Below, piece by piece: positions 24,612-34,602 of a stretch of 64,000 bases of DNA (the first letter of the stretch is position 1; each line of letters opens with the position of its first letter). The DNA is from Oribacterium sp. KHPX15 (lineage in GTDB: Bacteria; Bacillota; Clostridia; Lachnospirales; Lachnospiraceae). Location: the NCBI RefSeq assembly GCF_900107835.1, contig NZ_FNRG01000006.1, positions 1 through 64,000 on the forward strand. The letters are read 5' to 3'. A program made the position numbers and the translations under genes. The notes under the pieces are model-generated. The model made no database searches. It worked only from the letters and a program-made list of their open reading frames with translations, and was not told the DNA's origin.

Positions 24612-26294
24612 TTACTTCACCATCTCCTCATAAATCTGCGCCACCACACTGCCAATGTTGCTGCTTCCTATGTATCCAAATGGTATATTCTTCTCCCTCA
24701 CGATAGCAATGAACTTTTTATAGCTTATGTGGTTAATGTAATCCGTAAAGAAATAAACCTTCTCCTTACCTTCCAGCATCCTGCTGTTTACGGTTTTATA
24801 TTCATCCAGGTGGACGATGAGCCATTCCGGGAACAGCTGCTTAAGCTTGTTCTGCCAGTTCACATGTCCTCCGATGATGACGATCTTCTTATCCGCGATT
24901 GCCTTCTCCATATCCGGGAGCTTGTCTTCCTCTACATCATCATTCTCATGCTCAGAGTTATAGGCATACTCCCGGAGCGCGATCAGCTCATCACGTTCAG
25001 CCTCATATTTCTTTACAAGCCCCTCGGTCTCCTCAGAAGAATGCTTAGCGCTTCTGTACATCTCCCGGAGGTACTTATTCTCCTGCTCTTTTTCATTGAG
25101 CTTCTTCCGGAGCTCGGCGATCTCGGCAAGGTAATCCTCCGCCGTCACATCACCCTTACTTACCGGAGCCACATTTGTCACCGGCTTCTTCTCCGGCTTC
25201 CTGTTCTTGACATTAACAGTCATGTTCGCAGGATTAAACAGGGCATCCTCAATGTCCAGCTCGTCGATCTCATCACCTATAAGATACCCTACATCGTAAT
25301 TCAGGCAGTCAGCCGTATCGGCCAATGCAGCTGCAAGATCATAGATATTGGTGTAGAACTGCACTTCCTCAAAGGTAAACTCCTTCTTGGGCTTCCAGGT
25401 CCTGAGCATTGCCAGGGTCCGGATCATTTGCATTTTGACACCCATGTCATTTTCAAGACAGAGCCTCGGATAGACATCTACATAACCATGCTGCCTCATA
25501 CATAAGCCAATGAAATCAATAGTATCCAGATAGTTTTTGATCTTTTTTCTGCGTGGAATGTTTTTCTTTTTTAACTCCTCAACCCACTCATTAATCTGCT
25601 CGGTACATTCATCGAAAAGCCCTTCTTCAAATTGCAGGAATTCTGTTTCTTCATCCTCCATGGCAAGGAATTCTTCTCTGTCATTATTAAGGAGCTTATA
25701 AATGAAAGAACAATTCTCGTGAAGCTCAATGCCTAAGAACTGACACATTGCCACTATCCGGCCCATTGTTGGATATGAATCTCCGATTATTTCATCCTCG
25801 GAAAGTGAAAGGATTTCCTGAGCATTGATGGTCCTGAATCGTTTCAGCTGGTTATACTCCTTTTTGTGGTAAACCTTATAGAGGTTCTTGATGAGCTCAA
25901 TGCAGTATTCGTCCCCAAGCTTAGCACCATTATATATAAGGCATAGAATACTGTTCTGTATCGCATCTAGTGGTTTGTGTGTCCTGAATGACATTGCCCC
26001 GTACCAGCCAGCCTTCCGGAACTCCTCCAGCTTACTCCTGCAATTCTTTAGGAAATCCTGCTCGATAAGGGCAAAATCACAGGACATTTCAGGAGTGATA
26101 AAACCCATCAGAAATTCAAAGCCAACACCTGTGGTATCCGGTGCAACCACATTGCCGCTCTGCCGGTTCATCAGGTCCTGTAACATGATGCCTGCTATCT
26201 TTCTTTTATGTTTAATGTCTTCGGGATCAATGTTGTCAATGAAATCGTCTTTAAACTGATCCTGGAAGAATTGGTTGTTGAATGGTGGTTTCAT
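24612..26294 (-). CDS. Large protein with coiled coil and DUF2325-like C-terminal domain
   Basis: A 560-residue protein. The N-terminal 330 residues are helical with no recognised family. A coiled coil follows (about 390-450; LAEIAELRKKLNEKEQENK). The C-terminal 90 residues (KKIVIIGGHVNWQNKLKQLF, VYFFTDYINHISYKKFI, IPFGYIGSSNI) match the Rossmann-like DUF2325 domain. DUF2325 proteins often sit near DNA-processing genes in mobile elements. It directly precedes the helicase series in genome order but follows it in transcription, with a 37-nt gap. Confidence 0.7.
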   Translation of the reverse strand: MKPPFNNQFFQDQFKDDFIDNIDPEDIKHKRKIAGIMLQDLMNRQSGNVVAPDTTGVGFEFLMGFITPEMSCDFALIEQDFLKNCRSKLEEFRKAGWYGAMSFRTHKPLDAIQNSILCLIYNGAKLGDEYCIELIKNLYKVYHKKEYNQLKRFRTINAQEILSLSEDEIIGDSYPTMGRIVAMCQFLGIELHENCSFIYKLLNNDREEFLAMEDEETEFLQFEEGLFDECTEQINEWVEELKKKNIPRRKKIKNYLDTIDFIGLCMRQHGYVDVYPRLCLENDMGVKMQMIRTLAMLRTWKPKKEFTFEEVQFYTNIYDLAAALADTADCLNYDVGYLIGDEIDELDIEDALFNPANMTVNVKNRKPEKKPVTNVAPVSKGDVTAEDYLAEIAELRKKLNEKEQENKYLREMYRSAKHSSEETEGLVKKYEAERDELIALREYAYNSEHENDDVEEDKLPDMEKAIADKKIVIIGGHVNWQNKLKQLFPEWLIVHLDEYKTVNSRMLEGKEKVYFFTDYINHISYKKFIAIVREKNIPFGYIGSSNIGSVVAQIYEEMVK

Positions 26295-26331
26295 AGGTTA
26301 ATGCTTCCTTTATCCTATCTGTTCATATATA

Positions 26332-29052
26332 TCATTCTATACCTATAGCTTTTAACACTTTTTCCTTCTCTCCGCTGCCATTTGTATTAAGTCTCAAAAG
26401 CCCGATACCAGATACTTCCAGGATATGATCTTTCAACTTATCTCTTACGTGCTGCACGGTTCCTTCCTTATGGAATGAATAACCGTCTATTTCTATAGCT
26501 ACAACCGGCTGTTTATTAACCTTGTTATAGATCATGAAATCGACATGAGTAGCAGGATTCATGAGATAACGAACTTCTTTATCAGTAAGTCCGCTCATAT
26601 CTCTCACAATCATTGATAGCGGTTCAAAGCAGACAACAGAATATTCCTTGTGGTCTTTGATAAGATCTAAGATAAAGTTATATGCTCTATTTTCAGAATA
26701 ATACTCAGAAATCCGCTTTTTATCTTTCAGATACTTCCATCGCTGCTCCTTATACTGAGAATACAGGAAATCAAATATTGAATATACCTTACTGTCTACA
26801 ACCTCCATCTTGTTGTACTGAATGTATGATATAAGATCAAAGATGTTTCCCTTTTTATCTTGTTCATTACCAGAAATCACAACTATCAGTCTTTTCTTAG
26901 CTCTGGAAACTGCAACATTTAGCAAGTAAGGGTCATCTGTGAAATCATTTATCTGGTTATCCACAGTTGAAAGAATGATCACATCCTTCTCACGTCCCTG
27001 AAATTTATGAACTGTAGCCACATCTATTTCCGGAATCTGCCGTTTTATGGCATTAACCTGAGCATTGTAAGGTGTAATAATTCCTATTTCATCATTCGGA
27101 ACATCCAGTGTTGGTAATATTTCTTCTTTTATAACGTCTATCTGTCTCTGATTATAATTATCCCTTGCATGATTGCCTACAACAGTTTTAATAGCCATCA
27201 GAGCCTTGCCGAGATTATCGTCTTCTGTCATCACAATAAGATCTCCATCATAAAACTTCTGATTGCAGAATGAGATAATCTGAGGATGACATCTGTAATG
27301 TTCTCTTAAAAGGACAGACGGAATATTCGGTATTGCAGATATAACAGATTGAAGGAAACTGTTACATGCAAAATCGTAAGCTTTAGGAATATTGTATTTT
27401 GCCATGATTTGTTCAGCAACTTTTCGAACATCAGATTTTATGACATTTGGAAGCTGCTTCAAATCTCCGACTATAACTGCATTTTTAGCACATGAAAGAG
27501 CCAATGCTCCTGTAGCCAAATCTACTTGAGAAGCCTCATCCATGATTACATAGTCATACTGAACATCTTTAACATTCAAACTGTTTCTTGCGGAATATGT
27601 AGTACTTAGGATGATTGGATACTCTTGCATAACCAGAGACGGTGATTTGAATAAATCATCTTTCGTAAAGATACTTCTCAGACATTTCCAATTGTAACGT
27701 TCTTCTATTGCGGATTTCAGACATTTAAGAGACTTTTCTCCCAGCTGTTTCTCAAAATCTCCTTTATTATCATCTAAATCCTTTTCGAAATTTTCTATTT
27801 TATTATCAATTTCCTTCAGTGATTGTTGATAATACATTCCCTGAAGAACCGAAATGATTTTCGAGATGTCTTGTTTATAAAAATCCCAATTTGCTATGCC
27901 ATACAGAAAGATACTCTTTAGCTTGAACAAAATTGACATTTTCTTTGATTCGTCAGTTCTTCTCTGTAATTCCTGCCATAAATGCATTATCTTCTCCGAC
28001 GAGAGATTATCACGTATTTTTACGGTTTTATAGAGAGCTCCCGTCTCATCAGCAAATTCATCAAAATGTTTAGCTTCAAGCTCAACATTGTAACGTTTTT
28101 CTTTAAGCCTGGCCAGTGTCTCTTTAATCCCATACACCATTTCTAACTTGCTTGATATTTCTGATATTTCCTGCAAGATGGCCGAAGAATTTATTTCACT
28201 CTTCCATAATGAAAGATCGGGATATACGCCATTCTGATTTTCTATGAACATTTCTTTATTTGCTACACTCCCTAAAGGAGCAACTAGAAAATCCATGCCA
28301 TATTTCGTCTTTGACAGTTTTTCCAAAACATTTTTTATAGCTGAATTGTTATTTGAAACGACAAGTACTGATTTTCTCTTAATTATTAGGTTTGAAATGA
28401 TATTTAAGATTGTTTGTGTTTTTCCGGTTCCCGGAGGTCCCTGTATAACACTGATCTGATTCTCTAGGGCATTTCTAACAGCATCATATTGGCTTTGATT
28501 ACATCCAAATGGAAATATCAGATTTTCTTCACATCGATGAATTGGTTCATTATTTGGATTGAGATATAGGCTTAAAACCGTTTCATCCGACACAAATCCT
28601 ATGTTTTCAAAATACTTCTTTAAGATAACTTCCTCGTCTTTATATTCATCTGGAAGTTTACAAAGACCAGATATTTCTCTAAGGTAATCAAATGTGCTAC
28701 CTGACTTTTTATCTGTCAGACAGTTGTTCTGTATTATTAAATCGTCCTTCTTATAGTTATGTACGAAATTAGCGAATATTATATGCCAGTACTTACTATA
28801 AGGTCCTGTAAATTCATAAATCTGTTTAATATCATAAAGATATTTACCATTTTGGGTTTCTATAATGTAATTTTTAGGATCAAGTTTGATTGGATTCTCC
28901 ATGAAAATAACGTTACCCGCAGAATACGGGTAACATTTTCCATTTTTATAGACGATGTCATAGCTGTTTGTAGATGCATTATAAGTGCAAGTCTCGACAT
29001 CATCTGTACATATATGTCCTTTGGCTATAACCATGTATCTTGTAGAATCCAT
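26332..29052 (-). CDS. SF1 Upf1/Dna2-like helicase with C-terminal DUF2726 nuclease-like domain
   Basis: A 906-residue SF1 helicase. Motif I is GPPGTGKTQT (about 207), motif II VIMDEASQ (about 501); the RNA/DNA helicase motif V-VI region (ATVHKFQGREKD, LLNVAVSRAKKRL) is complete. A long coiled insertion (about 285-440) lies between motifs Ia and II. The C-terminal 100 residues (VAIEIDGYSFHKEG near 852, then DHILEVSGIGLLRL) are a DUF2726-type PD-(D/E)XK-like domain. The combination suggests DNA unwinding and cleavage. It follows the HelD-like gene by 26 nt; the RBS is weak. Confidence 0.82.
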   Translation of the reverse strand: MDSTRYMVIAKGHICTDDVETCTYNASTNSYDIVYKNGKCYPYSAGNVIFMENPIKLDPKNYIIETQNGKYLYDIKQIYEFTGPYSKYWHIIFANFVHNYKKDDLIIQNNCLTDKKSGSTFDYLREISGLCKLPDEYKDEEVILKKYFENIGFVSDETVLSLYLNPNNEPIHRCEENLIFPFGCNQSQYDAVRNALENQISVIQGPPGTGKTQTILNIISNLIIKRKSVLVVSNNNSAIKNVLEKLSKTKYGMDFLVAPLGSVANKEMFIENQNGVYPDLSLWKSEINSSAILQEISEISSKLEMVYGIKETLARLKEKRYNVELEAKHFDEFADETGALYKTVKIRDNLSSEKIMHLWQELQRRTDESKKMSILFKLKSIFLYGIANWDFYKQDISKIISVLQGMYYQQSLKEIDNKIENFEKDLDDNKGDFEKQLGEKSLKCLKSAIEERYNWKCLRSIFTKDDLFKSPSLVMQEYPIILSTTYSARNSLNVKDVQYDYVIMDEASQVDLATGALALSCAKNAVIVGDLKQLPNVIKSDVRKVAEQIMAKYNIPKAYDFACNSFLQSVISAIPNIPSVLLREHYRCHPQIISFCNQKFYDGDLIVMTEDDNLGKALMAIKTVVGNHARDNYNQRQIDVIKEEILPTLDVPNDEIGIITPYNAQVNAIKRQIPEIDVATVHKFQGREKDVIILSTVDNQINDFTDDPYLLNVAVSRAKKRLIVVISGNEQDKKGNIFDLISYIQYNKMEVVDSKVYSIFDFLYSQYKEQRWKYLKDKKRISEYYSENRAYNFILDLIKDHKEYSVVCFEPLSMIVRDMSGLTDKEVRYLMNPATHVDFMIYNKVNKQPVVAIEIDGYSFHKEGTVQHVRDKLKDHILEVSGIGLLRLNTNGSGEKEKVLKAIGIE

Positions 29053-29078
29053 AACTATCTATTTATTGTACTTTGAAA

Positions 29079-32000
29079 CTATTTGTCGGACTTAGTATAC
29101 CATCCATTTCTATTGCGGCTTTCTTTATTTGAAGCATACTTTCCAGATATTCCAAACCTTGAAATGGCCGAACTCACAATGTCTCTGATATCAGATTTCT
29201 CACCAATAACCCATAATCTTCCGCCAGAATCACGATTATCGATAACTTCAAGACCTTTATCTTCAAAGAATTTTCTTACCGCACTATCTTCGTGATTGGT
29301 GACACTCTTTGGAGCAGAATGCTTTGGTAAAGTTTTTGATAAAACGTTTATATTTGGAGTCGAGTCCCCATTAGATACAGGTTCTTTATCATCGGTTGTT
29401 TTATCATCATCTTTCTTTCGAGGCTTCTTCTCATAATCCTTTACATCGATGACTTCTGGATAAACATACAGATCATCAAGAGCCCTTGTATAGGCAATGT
29501 ATTTCTGATTTCTCGTCATACGTCCGGACAGTACTATAACAGAGCTAAACTCAAGACCCTTAGCGTCATCAATGTTTATGATATTCCATCTTGTACGATG
29601 AATGCTAAAGTCTTCATCCGTCATATCATGGAATTTCTGCTCATAAACAGAAAATTCTCCCAGAAGATATCTTGCTTCTGCATCACTTCCCACAAGGATA
29701 GCCGCAAGTCCAGCTCTTTGATCGTCCATAAGTTGATCTATCATTCCTAATCGGAATTCATCAAAGTCATGCATTTCATGAACACCCTTTCCTGGGGTGT
29801 TGATCGCATTCATATCCATGCCAAACTGGTTATTGCAATACTCGGTGATCTGAGAGGCATTTCTATAGTTTTCATTCATCTCATACATATCGAAATCTAT
29901 AACATCACGATATGCATCCCAGCTGTCTATACCTTTTGTTCCTTCAATATGCTGATAAATATCTCCATAGAGGTTAAATACAACATTTTCACCATTTATA
30001 TTTTTTAGCAATCTGATTTCCTCAGGAGCAATTCCCTGAGATTCGTCAATTGCCAGAAGATATTCTTTTTTAAGGATTGGTGCTCCCATGAAATGATAAA
30101 GTGCTTGAAGATATATGTATGGTGAACATCTAAGAGCTCTGATACTTCCATCTTCATTTGGTTTGACACCGATTTTTTCCATTATGGTCTTGTATGCGTT
30201 TCTAACCCCGTTGCCAAGTTCATTTACCAAGTTATCGTTTTCTTCTTTGATTTTACTGTAGTATTCGTACTCCAGATATTTTGCATTCAATCCCTGAAGG
30301 ACTATGATAGCTTTTTGAGCGTTATCGATAGCTCTACTAAACGGCTCTACATAAGTAAAATACTTATCTTCGATTTTGGAAATCTCCCATGACACCATAT
30401 AGAATCCGCCAATGAGCATACCAATGTTGTTTATTGCATTGTAAATATCACTAATGGTATTCTGACTCAACTCATCCTTTAAATCTTTTATTGGAGATAT
30501 TACTGAGGTTAGCTTTAAACTCACATTGTTTAAAGAATCAAAATATTTTGTATCATTCTCTACTGTTATTTTTCGTTCAGTAAGATCCAGAATATTCTTT
30601 CTCGCATTTTCTATAGTGATTTTTCGGTTTTTTATAGCAATCTCATTGTCTTTCTCATTAAGTTTCTCAATTTCTTTTTGTGCTTGTAATATTTCATCTT
30701 CACTTGCAGAGATTGCTTTTGATAATTCTCGGATAACTCCATCCTTGCGATAACGAAGTGCAACATCCAAAAGTTTAAGAGCCTCGAGTGCATCCTTTAT
30801 ACCATTGAAATATATTCTTAAAGACTCGTTATTGGCTGATAATATTGATTGTAGCTTTGAAGATCTTTTATTGATTTTTTGAATATAAGTGGTTCCTAAA
30901 GTTTGTTCTTTTTCTTGTAGGTTCAAATCTGTATATGCCTTTTCAAGAGAAACTCCCTCTTTATCTAAGTGATCACTAAAATAACGTTTGATGTCATTAA
31001 TACATTCCTCTGAATATACATAGGCTTCATTATCACTGCTAATCTTACTTGTATAATTGATTCTTCCATACTCACCGGCTTTATGGCCCAAGTATTTTTC
31101 AATACAAACATCATAATATTGCTCAAGTGTACCCATATTTATATCAGAGATCTCAAGCTGATCGCGCATGTTTTCAGTTAATTGGATATACATCTGAGAA
31201 GGTGTGATTATATAAAGACCTTTACGGCTAATGCTGGTTTGATTATCATATAAAAGAATCGGCAGTCTATGCATCATAATCATAGATTTCCCTGATCCGG
31301 CACATCCCTGAACTATCATATTCCTTTTATATGGTGCCTGTATAATCTCGCCCTGTTTCTTTTGGATTGAGAAAACAATATTTTTAAACTCCGGCGAAGA
31401 TCTTCTTTCAAGAAGCTCCTGAAGAAATTCATCTGATATGATCTTGGCAGCACTTTCAGGATCATATTCATCAGGATTGAAACGATTTATCATTTCATCC
31501 AAAAATTCTTCACTAAAGAAATCTTTACCCTTCATCATCTTCAGTTCTTCATCGTTGAAGATACCTGGATACAGATTCATAGCTTTAACAACATGGGTAA
31601 ATCTTAGCTTTACTGAATTTTTAACCAATAATGTATAATGAGTATGGTATACTTTACCTAGGCTTTCTTTAACAATACTTTCATACTCAGTTGAAGCATT
31701 ATCTAAAAGATAATGTCTACATAATGGCATCGTCCAAGACACTACACATGGATCGCTATTTATACTGCAAGAATGGAGACCTATTTTGAGTTCTTCTATG
31801 TCTGTGCCATAATAGTCTGATTCACCACGTAAAAGTAAGCGTGTATGATATAATTCATCTCGCGCCTGAAGAAATTTTTTTCTATTTTCCTCGGTATCTT
31901 TTTTTCCATTTTGCGCTAAAAGTTTAGCAAGGTATTCATCAGGATTTACTGATATATCCGCATTCTTTGCCTCTGCGACATATTTTTTCATCCTGTCATC

Positions 32001-32096
32001 CAAGTCTTTTAAAACATTGTTCATTTTGGAAATCAAAGCATCGAGCACTTTTTGTTCTTCTTTATTAAAATCCTCAAGATGATCATTCAAATTCAA
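29079..32096 (-). CDS. UvrD/HelD-like SF1 helicase with a unique C-terminal tail
   Basis: A 1005-residue ATPase. The N-terminal 230 residues are coiled. Motif I is GCAGSGKSMI (about 265), motif II LAIDESQGI (about 683); the UvrD-like region contains NLYGDIYQHIEG, MNENYRN and the C-terminal YTRALDDLYVY. Inserted between motifs Ia and II is a long helical stretch (about 395-560), like the arms of HelD proteins that act on RNA polymerase. The last 65 residues (AVRKFFEDKGLEVIDNRDSG and LWVIGEKSD) form a separate small domain. The start codon is TTG after AGGTAGGT. Its partner role with the flanking helicases is inferred from the operon. Confidence 0.8.
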   Translation of the reverse strand: MNLNDHLEDFNKEEQKVLDALISKMNNVLKDLDDRMKKYVAEAKNADISVNPDEYLAKLLAQNGKKDTEENRKKFLQARDELYHTRLLLRGESDYYGTDIEELKIGLHSCSINSDPCVVSWTMPLCRHYLLDNASTEYESIVKESLGKVYHTHYTLLVKNSVKLRFTHVVKAMNLYPGIFNDEELKMMKGKDFFSEEFLDEMINRFNPDEYDPESAAKIISDEFLQELLERRSSPEFKNIVFSIQKKQGEIIQAPYKRNMIVQGCAGSGKSMIMMHRLPILLYDNQTSISRKGLYIITPSQMYIQLTENMRDQLEISDINMGTLEQYYDVCIEKYLGHKAGEYGRINYTSKISSDNEAYVYSEECINDIKRYFSDHLDKEGVSLEKAYTDLNLQEKEQTLGTTYIQKINKRSSKLQSILSANNESLRIYFNGIKDALEALKLLDVALRYRKDGVIRELSKAISASEDEILQAQKEIEKLNEKDNEIAIKNRKITIENARKNILDLTERKITVENDTKYFDSLNNVSLKLTSVISPIKDLKDELSQNTISDIYNAINNIGMLIGGFYMVSWEISKIEDKYFTYVEPFSRAIDNAQKAIIVLQGLNAKYLEYEYYSKIKEENDNLVNELGNGVRNAYKTIMEKIGVKPNEDGSIRALRCSPYIYLQALYHFMGAPILKKEYLLAIDESQGIAPEEIRLLKNINGENVVFNLYGDIYQHIEGTKGIDSWDAYRDVIDFDMYEMNENYRNASQITEYCNNQFGMDMNAINTPGKGVHEMHDFDEFRLGMIDQLMDDQRAGLAAILVGSDAEARYLLGEFSVYEQKFHDMTDEDFSIHRTRWNIINIDDAKGLEFSSVIVLSGRMTRNQKYIAYTRALDDLYVYPEVIDVKDYEKKPRKKDDDKTTDDKEPVSNGDSTPNINVLSKTLPKHSAPKSVTNHEDSAVRKFFEDKGLEVIDNRDSGGRLWVIGEKSDIRDIVSSAISRFGISGKYASNKESRNRNGWYTKSDK

Positions 32097-32112
32097 ATCA
32101 AGTTACCTACCT

Positions 32113-34602
32113 TTAAAGTTCTAAGAATGCTTGAGCAGATCTGGCGGTATGTGAACCCGTAAATCTGACGCAAGGGAAATATTCTGTATCGAGTATTTCA
32201 CCTTCTGAAATAAAATCTGCGGCATATAATGGCTGACCAAACCATAATGTTTTTTTATCAATCAATGTTACCGGATTTGTTACATACTCATGATTCTTGA
32301 TATATACCTGCAACCCTTTAGGCAAATCTATATCCTCCGGAATTCGAATACATATCTCCACGTCTTCGCTCTTTTTCTGCACCAAAACTTGGATCAATTC
32401 TTTTATAGCTTTATCGTTTTCACCTATTACATCAGGCATATCTATGTGAATCTTTTTCTGAGCATTTTTCAAGTCTTCAATATATTTTTTCCAGCTTGAC
32501 TCCCTGTCTTCTATATATACACTAGGCTCTTCATTATCAGACGGCATCATCTCATCCAATATCTCAAAACCGCCTGTAATATGTTTTTGTTTCTCAATGA
32601 GCGACATAGCTTTGGAAAACATTAGCTTTTTGGAAATGTGTTTTCGGCTTAAGTAATCATTATTAGCTACCAGGATGAATTTACCCTTGGATCTAGTCAT
32701 TGCAACATTGAAAAGTCTATTTGCCGTATCGTTTTTCAAAGATGTTAATAAAATTCCCGGGAATGGCATTCTGAAACAATCTACTGCATCGTAGATTATT
32801 ACAGGCTTCTCAGATCCCTGGAACTGATGTACAGTTGCACAAGTTACTTTCAGCCATCTTTCATCTATTTCCTGCATATCACGGATCATCGATAAAATCA
32901 AACGTGATTGAGCACTGTATGGAGTTATGATTCCTACTTCATACTTTGAGATATTCCTTTCTGCTATTCTCATGCACATTAACGCAGATAATATATTAAT
33001 CCTGGATCCATCCATGGTCCTGGTACACACGGAATACATGCCGCTTAAATCCACCATGGACATAGCTGACCCTGGAGATGGTAAACATTCTGCTATTTCT
33101 GCTCTGCTTTCAGTTATCTTATCTGATGTTTTAAGAAGACCCTGATACATATTTATACTTACAAAATCCGCTATATCATGATGCATACGGAATTGGGTGT
33201 CCAACATTACTAACCATTCATGATTTTGATTATTCTGTACAGCAGATGTTATCCCGGTATGATCAAAAATATCATTCATTAGTCTATCATTCGCTGGATT
33301 TTGAACTATAGCTGGCAACTGACAGAAATCACCCAAACATACAAAATAATCCTTTGCAAGACCGGCTGAGAAAATAATCTGCGGTACATACGCCATGCTG
33401 GCCTCATCAAATATGACAACATCAAACTTTTGAGAATATATGGCTTTATCTACTATGGCCTTTGATACAGTTGTAGCAACAAAATCAGAGCTCTGGATCA
33501 ACATCATTTCTTCTAGTAGCAGCTGATCTCGTATTTTATTAATCTTCTTATTTATTTCTACTTTCTCTAATGTTTTTCCTTTTATTTTTTTCTTTTGAGC
33601 AATAAGGTCCTCATATTCTTTTGCACGAACCGAATCCTTATATAAAACATATTGGTAAGACGTAAGAGTTTTACTATCTAAAAGCTCTTTCACTCGTGGG
33701 TATCCATAACGGATTATCCTTCCGTCTCTTATATCTGTTATTTTTGCTATTCGTAATAAAGCTCCATCTACAGAAACATTACTGTAAGAAAGCATTAGGA
33801 CCCTTCTTCCACGCTCAATATGTTCCAATGCTATTCTTGCAAGGGTCTCAGTCTTACCGGTTCCGGGTGGTCCCCAGATAAATGTTATCCTTTCTGAAGT
33901 AGCTCTGTTAAGCGCATAATTTTGACCAGATCTAATTCTCTGTCCCAAAGATATCTGCGATTTACCATTACATGCTATTTCATAAGCAAGAGAATTTTCA
34001 TCAGGATCCATCTCATCCATGCGTTCCATCAATGATTCAAGCAACTGCCATTGATCAGCAGTAAACTCAACAATTTCAATAGTTTCACCAAGATATTCCT
34101 TGGTTCTTAATACGATACTAAAGTCTTCACATGAAATAATATATCCCAGGATTATTTTTTCTGGGAACCATAATTTAATGCCTGTTCCATCAGGAAAATG
34201 CAGATCAGTATCAGTATCAAATGCATAAAGGTACTCGTCATTTTTTGTAGAAATTCTTTCACCGTCAACGATCCTGTATTTCTTTCCACCGGTTGCTTTT
34301 AGATAATTGATTTCACTTAAGATGGCTGCTTTGTAGGTGTTTTTAAACCATTCAAACGAAGCACCCACACCATGTGAGCGCATGGTTTCGTGTATTTCTT
34401 CATCTTCAAGTTCAAGTATCCCCGCAAATGCATCCGGAAATAAGTATTTTCTTATCTCACCATGATGATCTACGGCCATGATTCCGTCTTTTATGTATTC
34501 TATTCTACCGGTAGAAAATGTTGTTGTATTTCTTACCTGCATTCCTATAAGCTTTTTTGCATCTATATTTGACTGGTTATCTATCATAAAATCTAAAATC
34601 AA
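32113..34602 (-). CDS. SF1 Upf1-like helicase with C-terminal PLD-like domain
   Basis: An 829-residue helicase. The first 230 residues form a beta-rich N-terminal region; motif I is IWGPPGTGKTETLARI (about 247), motif II VIFDEASMAY (about 398). Motifs V-VI are complete (ATVHQFQGSEKPV, LFNVAMTRSKGKF). The C-terminal part (about 695-829) resembles the phospholipase D-like domain that often ends such helicases. The upstream gene overlaps by four bases; the start may be TTG at 34602 or ATG at 34587. It and the next two genes form a helicase series with the DUF262 gene. Confidence 0.82.
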   Translation of the reverse strand: MILDFMIDNQSNIDAKKLIGMQVRNTTTFSTGRIEYIKDGIMAVDHHGEIRKYLFPDAFAGILELEDEEIHETMRSHGVGASFEWFKNTYKAAILSEINYLKATGGKKYRIVDGERISTKNDEYLYAFDTDTDLHFPDGTGIKLWFPEKIILGYIISCEDFSIVLRTKEYLGETIEIVEFTADQWQLLESLMERMDEMDPDENSLAYEIACNGKSQISLGQRIRSGQNYALNRATSERITFIWGPPGTGKTETLARIALEHIERGRRVLMLSYSNVSVDGALLRIAKITDIRDGRIIRYGYPRVKELLDSKTLTSYQYVLYKDSVRAKEYEDLIAQKKKIKGKTLEKVEINKKINKIRDQLLLEEMMLIQSSDFVATTVSKAIVDKAIYSQKFDVVIFDEASMAYVPQIIFSAGLAKDYFVCLGDFCQLPAIVQNPANDRLMNDIFDHTGITSAVQNNQNHEWLVMLDTQFRMHHDIADFVSINMYQGLLKTSDKITESRAEIAECLPSPGSAMSMVDLSGMYSVCTRTMDGSRINILSALMCMRIAERNISKYEVGIITPYSAQSRLILSMIRDMQEIDERWLKVTCATVHQFQGSEKPVIIYDAVDCFRMPFPGILLTSLKNDTANRLFNVAMTRSKGKFILVANNDYLSRKHISKKLMFSKAMSLIEKQKHITGGFEILDEMMPSDNEEPSVYIEDRESSWKKYIEDLKNAQKKIHIDMPDVIGENDKAIKELIQVLVQKKSEDVEICIRIPEDIDLPKGLQVYIKNHEYVTNPVTLIDKKTLWFGQPLYAADFISEGEILDTEYFPCVRFTGSHTARSAQAFLEL

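Noticed and set aside
24573-25505. 310-codon plus-strand ORF
   Set aside because: It lies wholly antisense to the 560-residue DUF2325-like gene, has no RBS and no recognisable domain.
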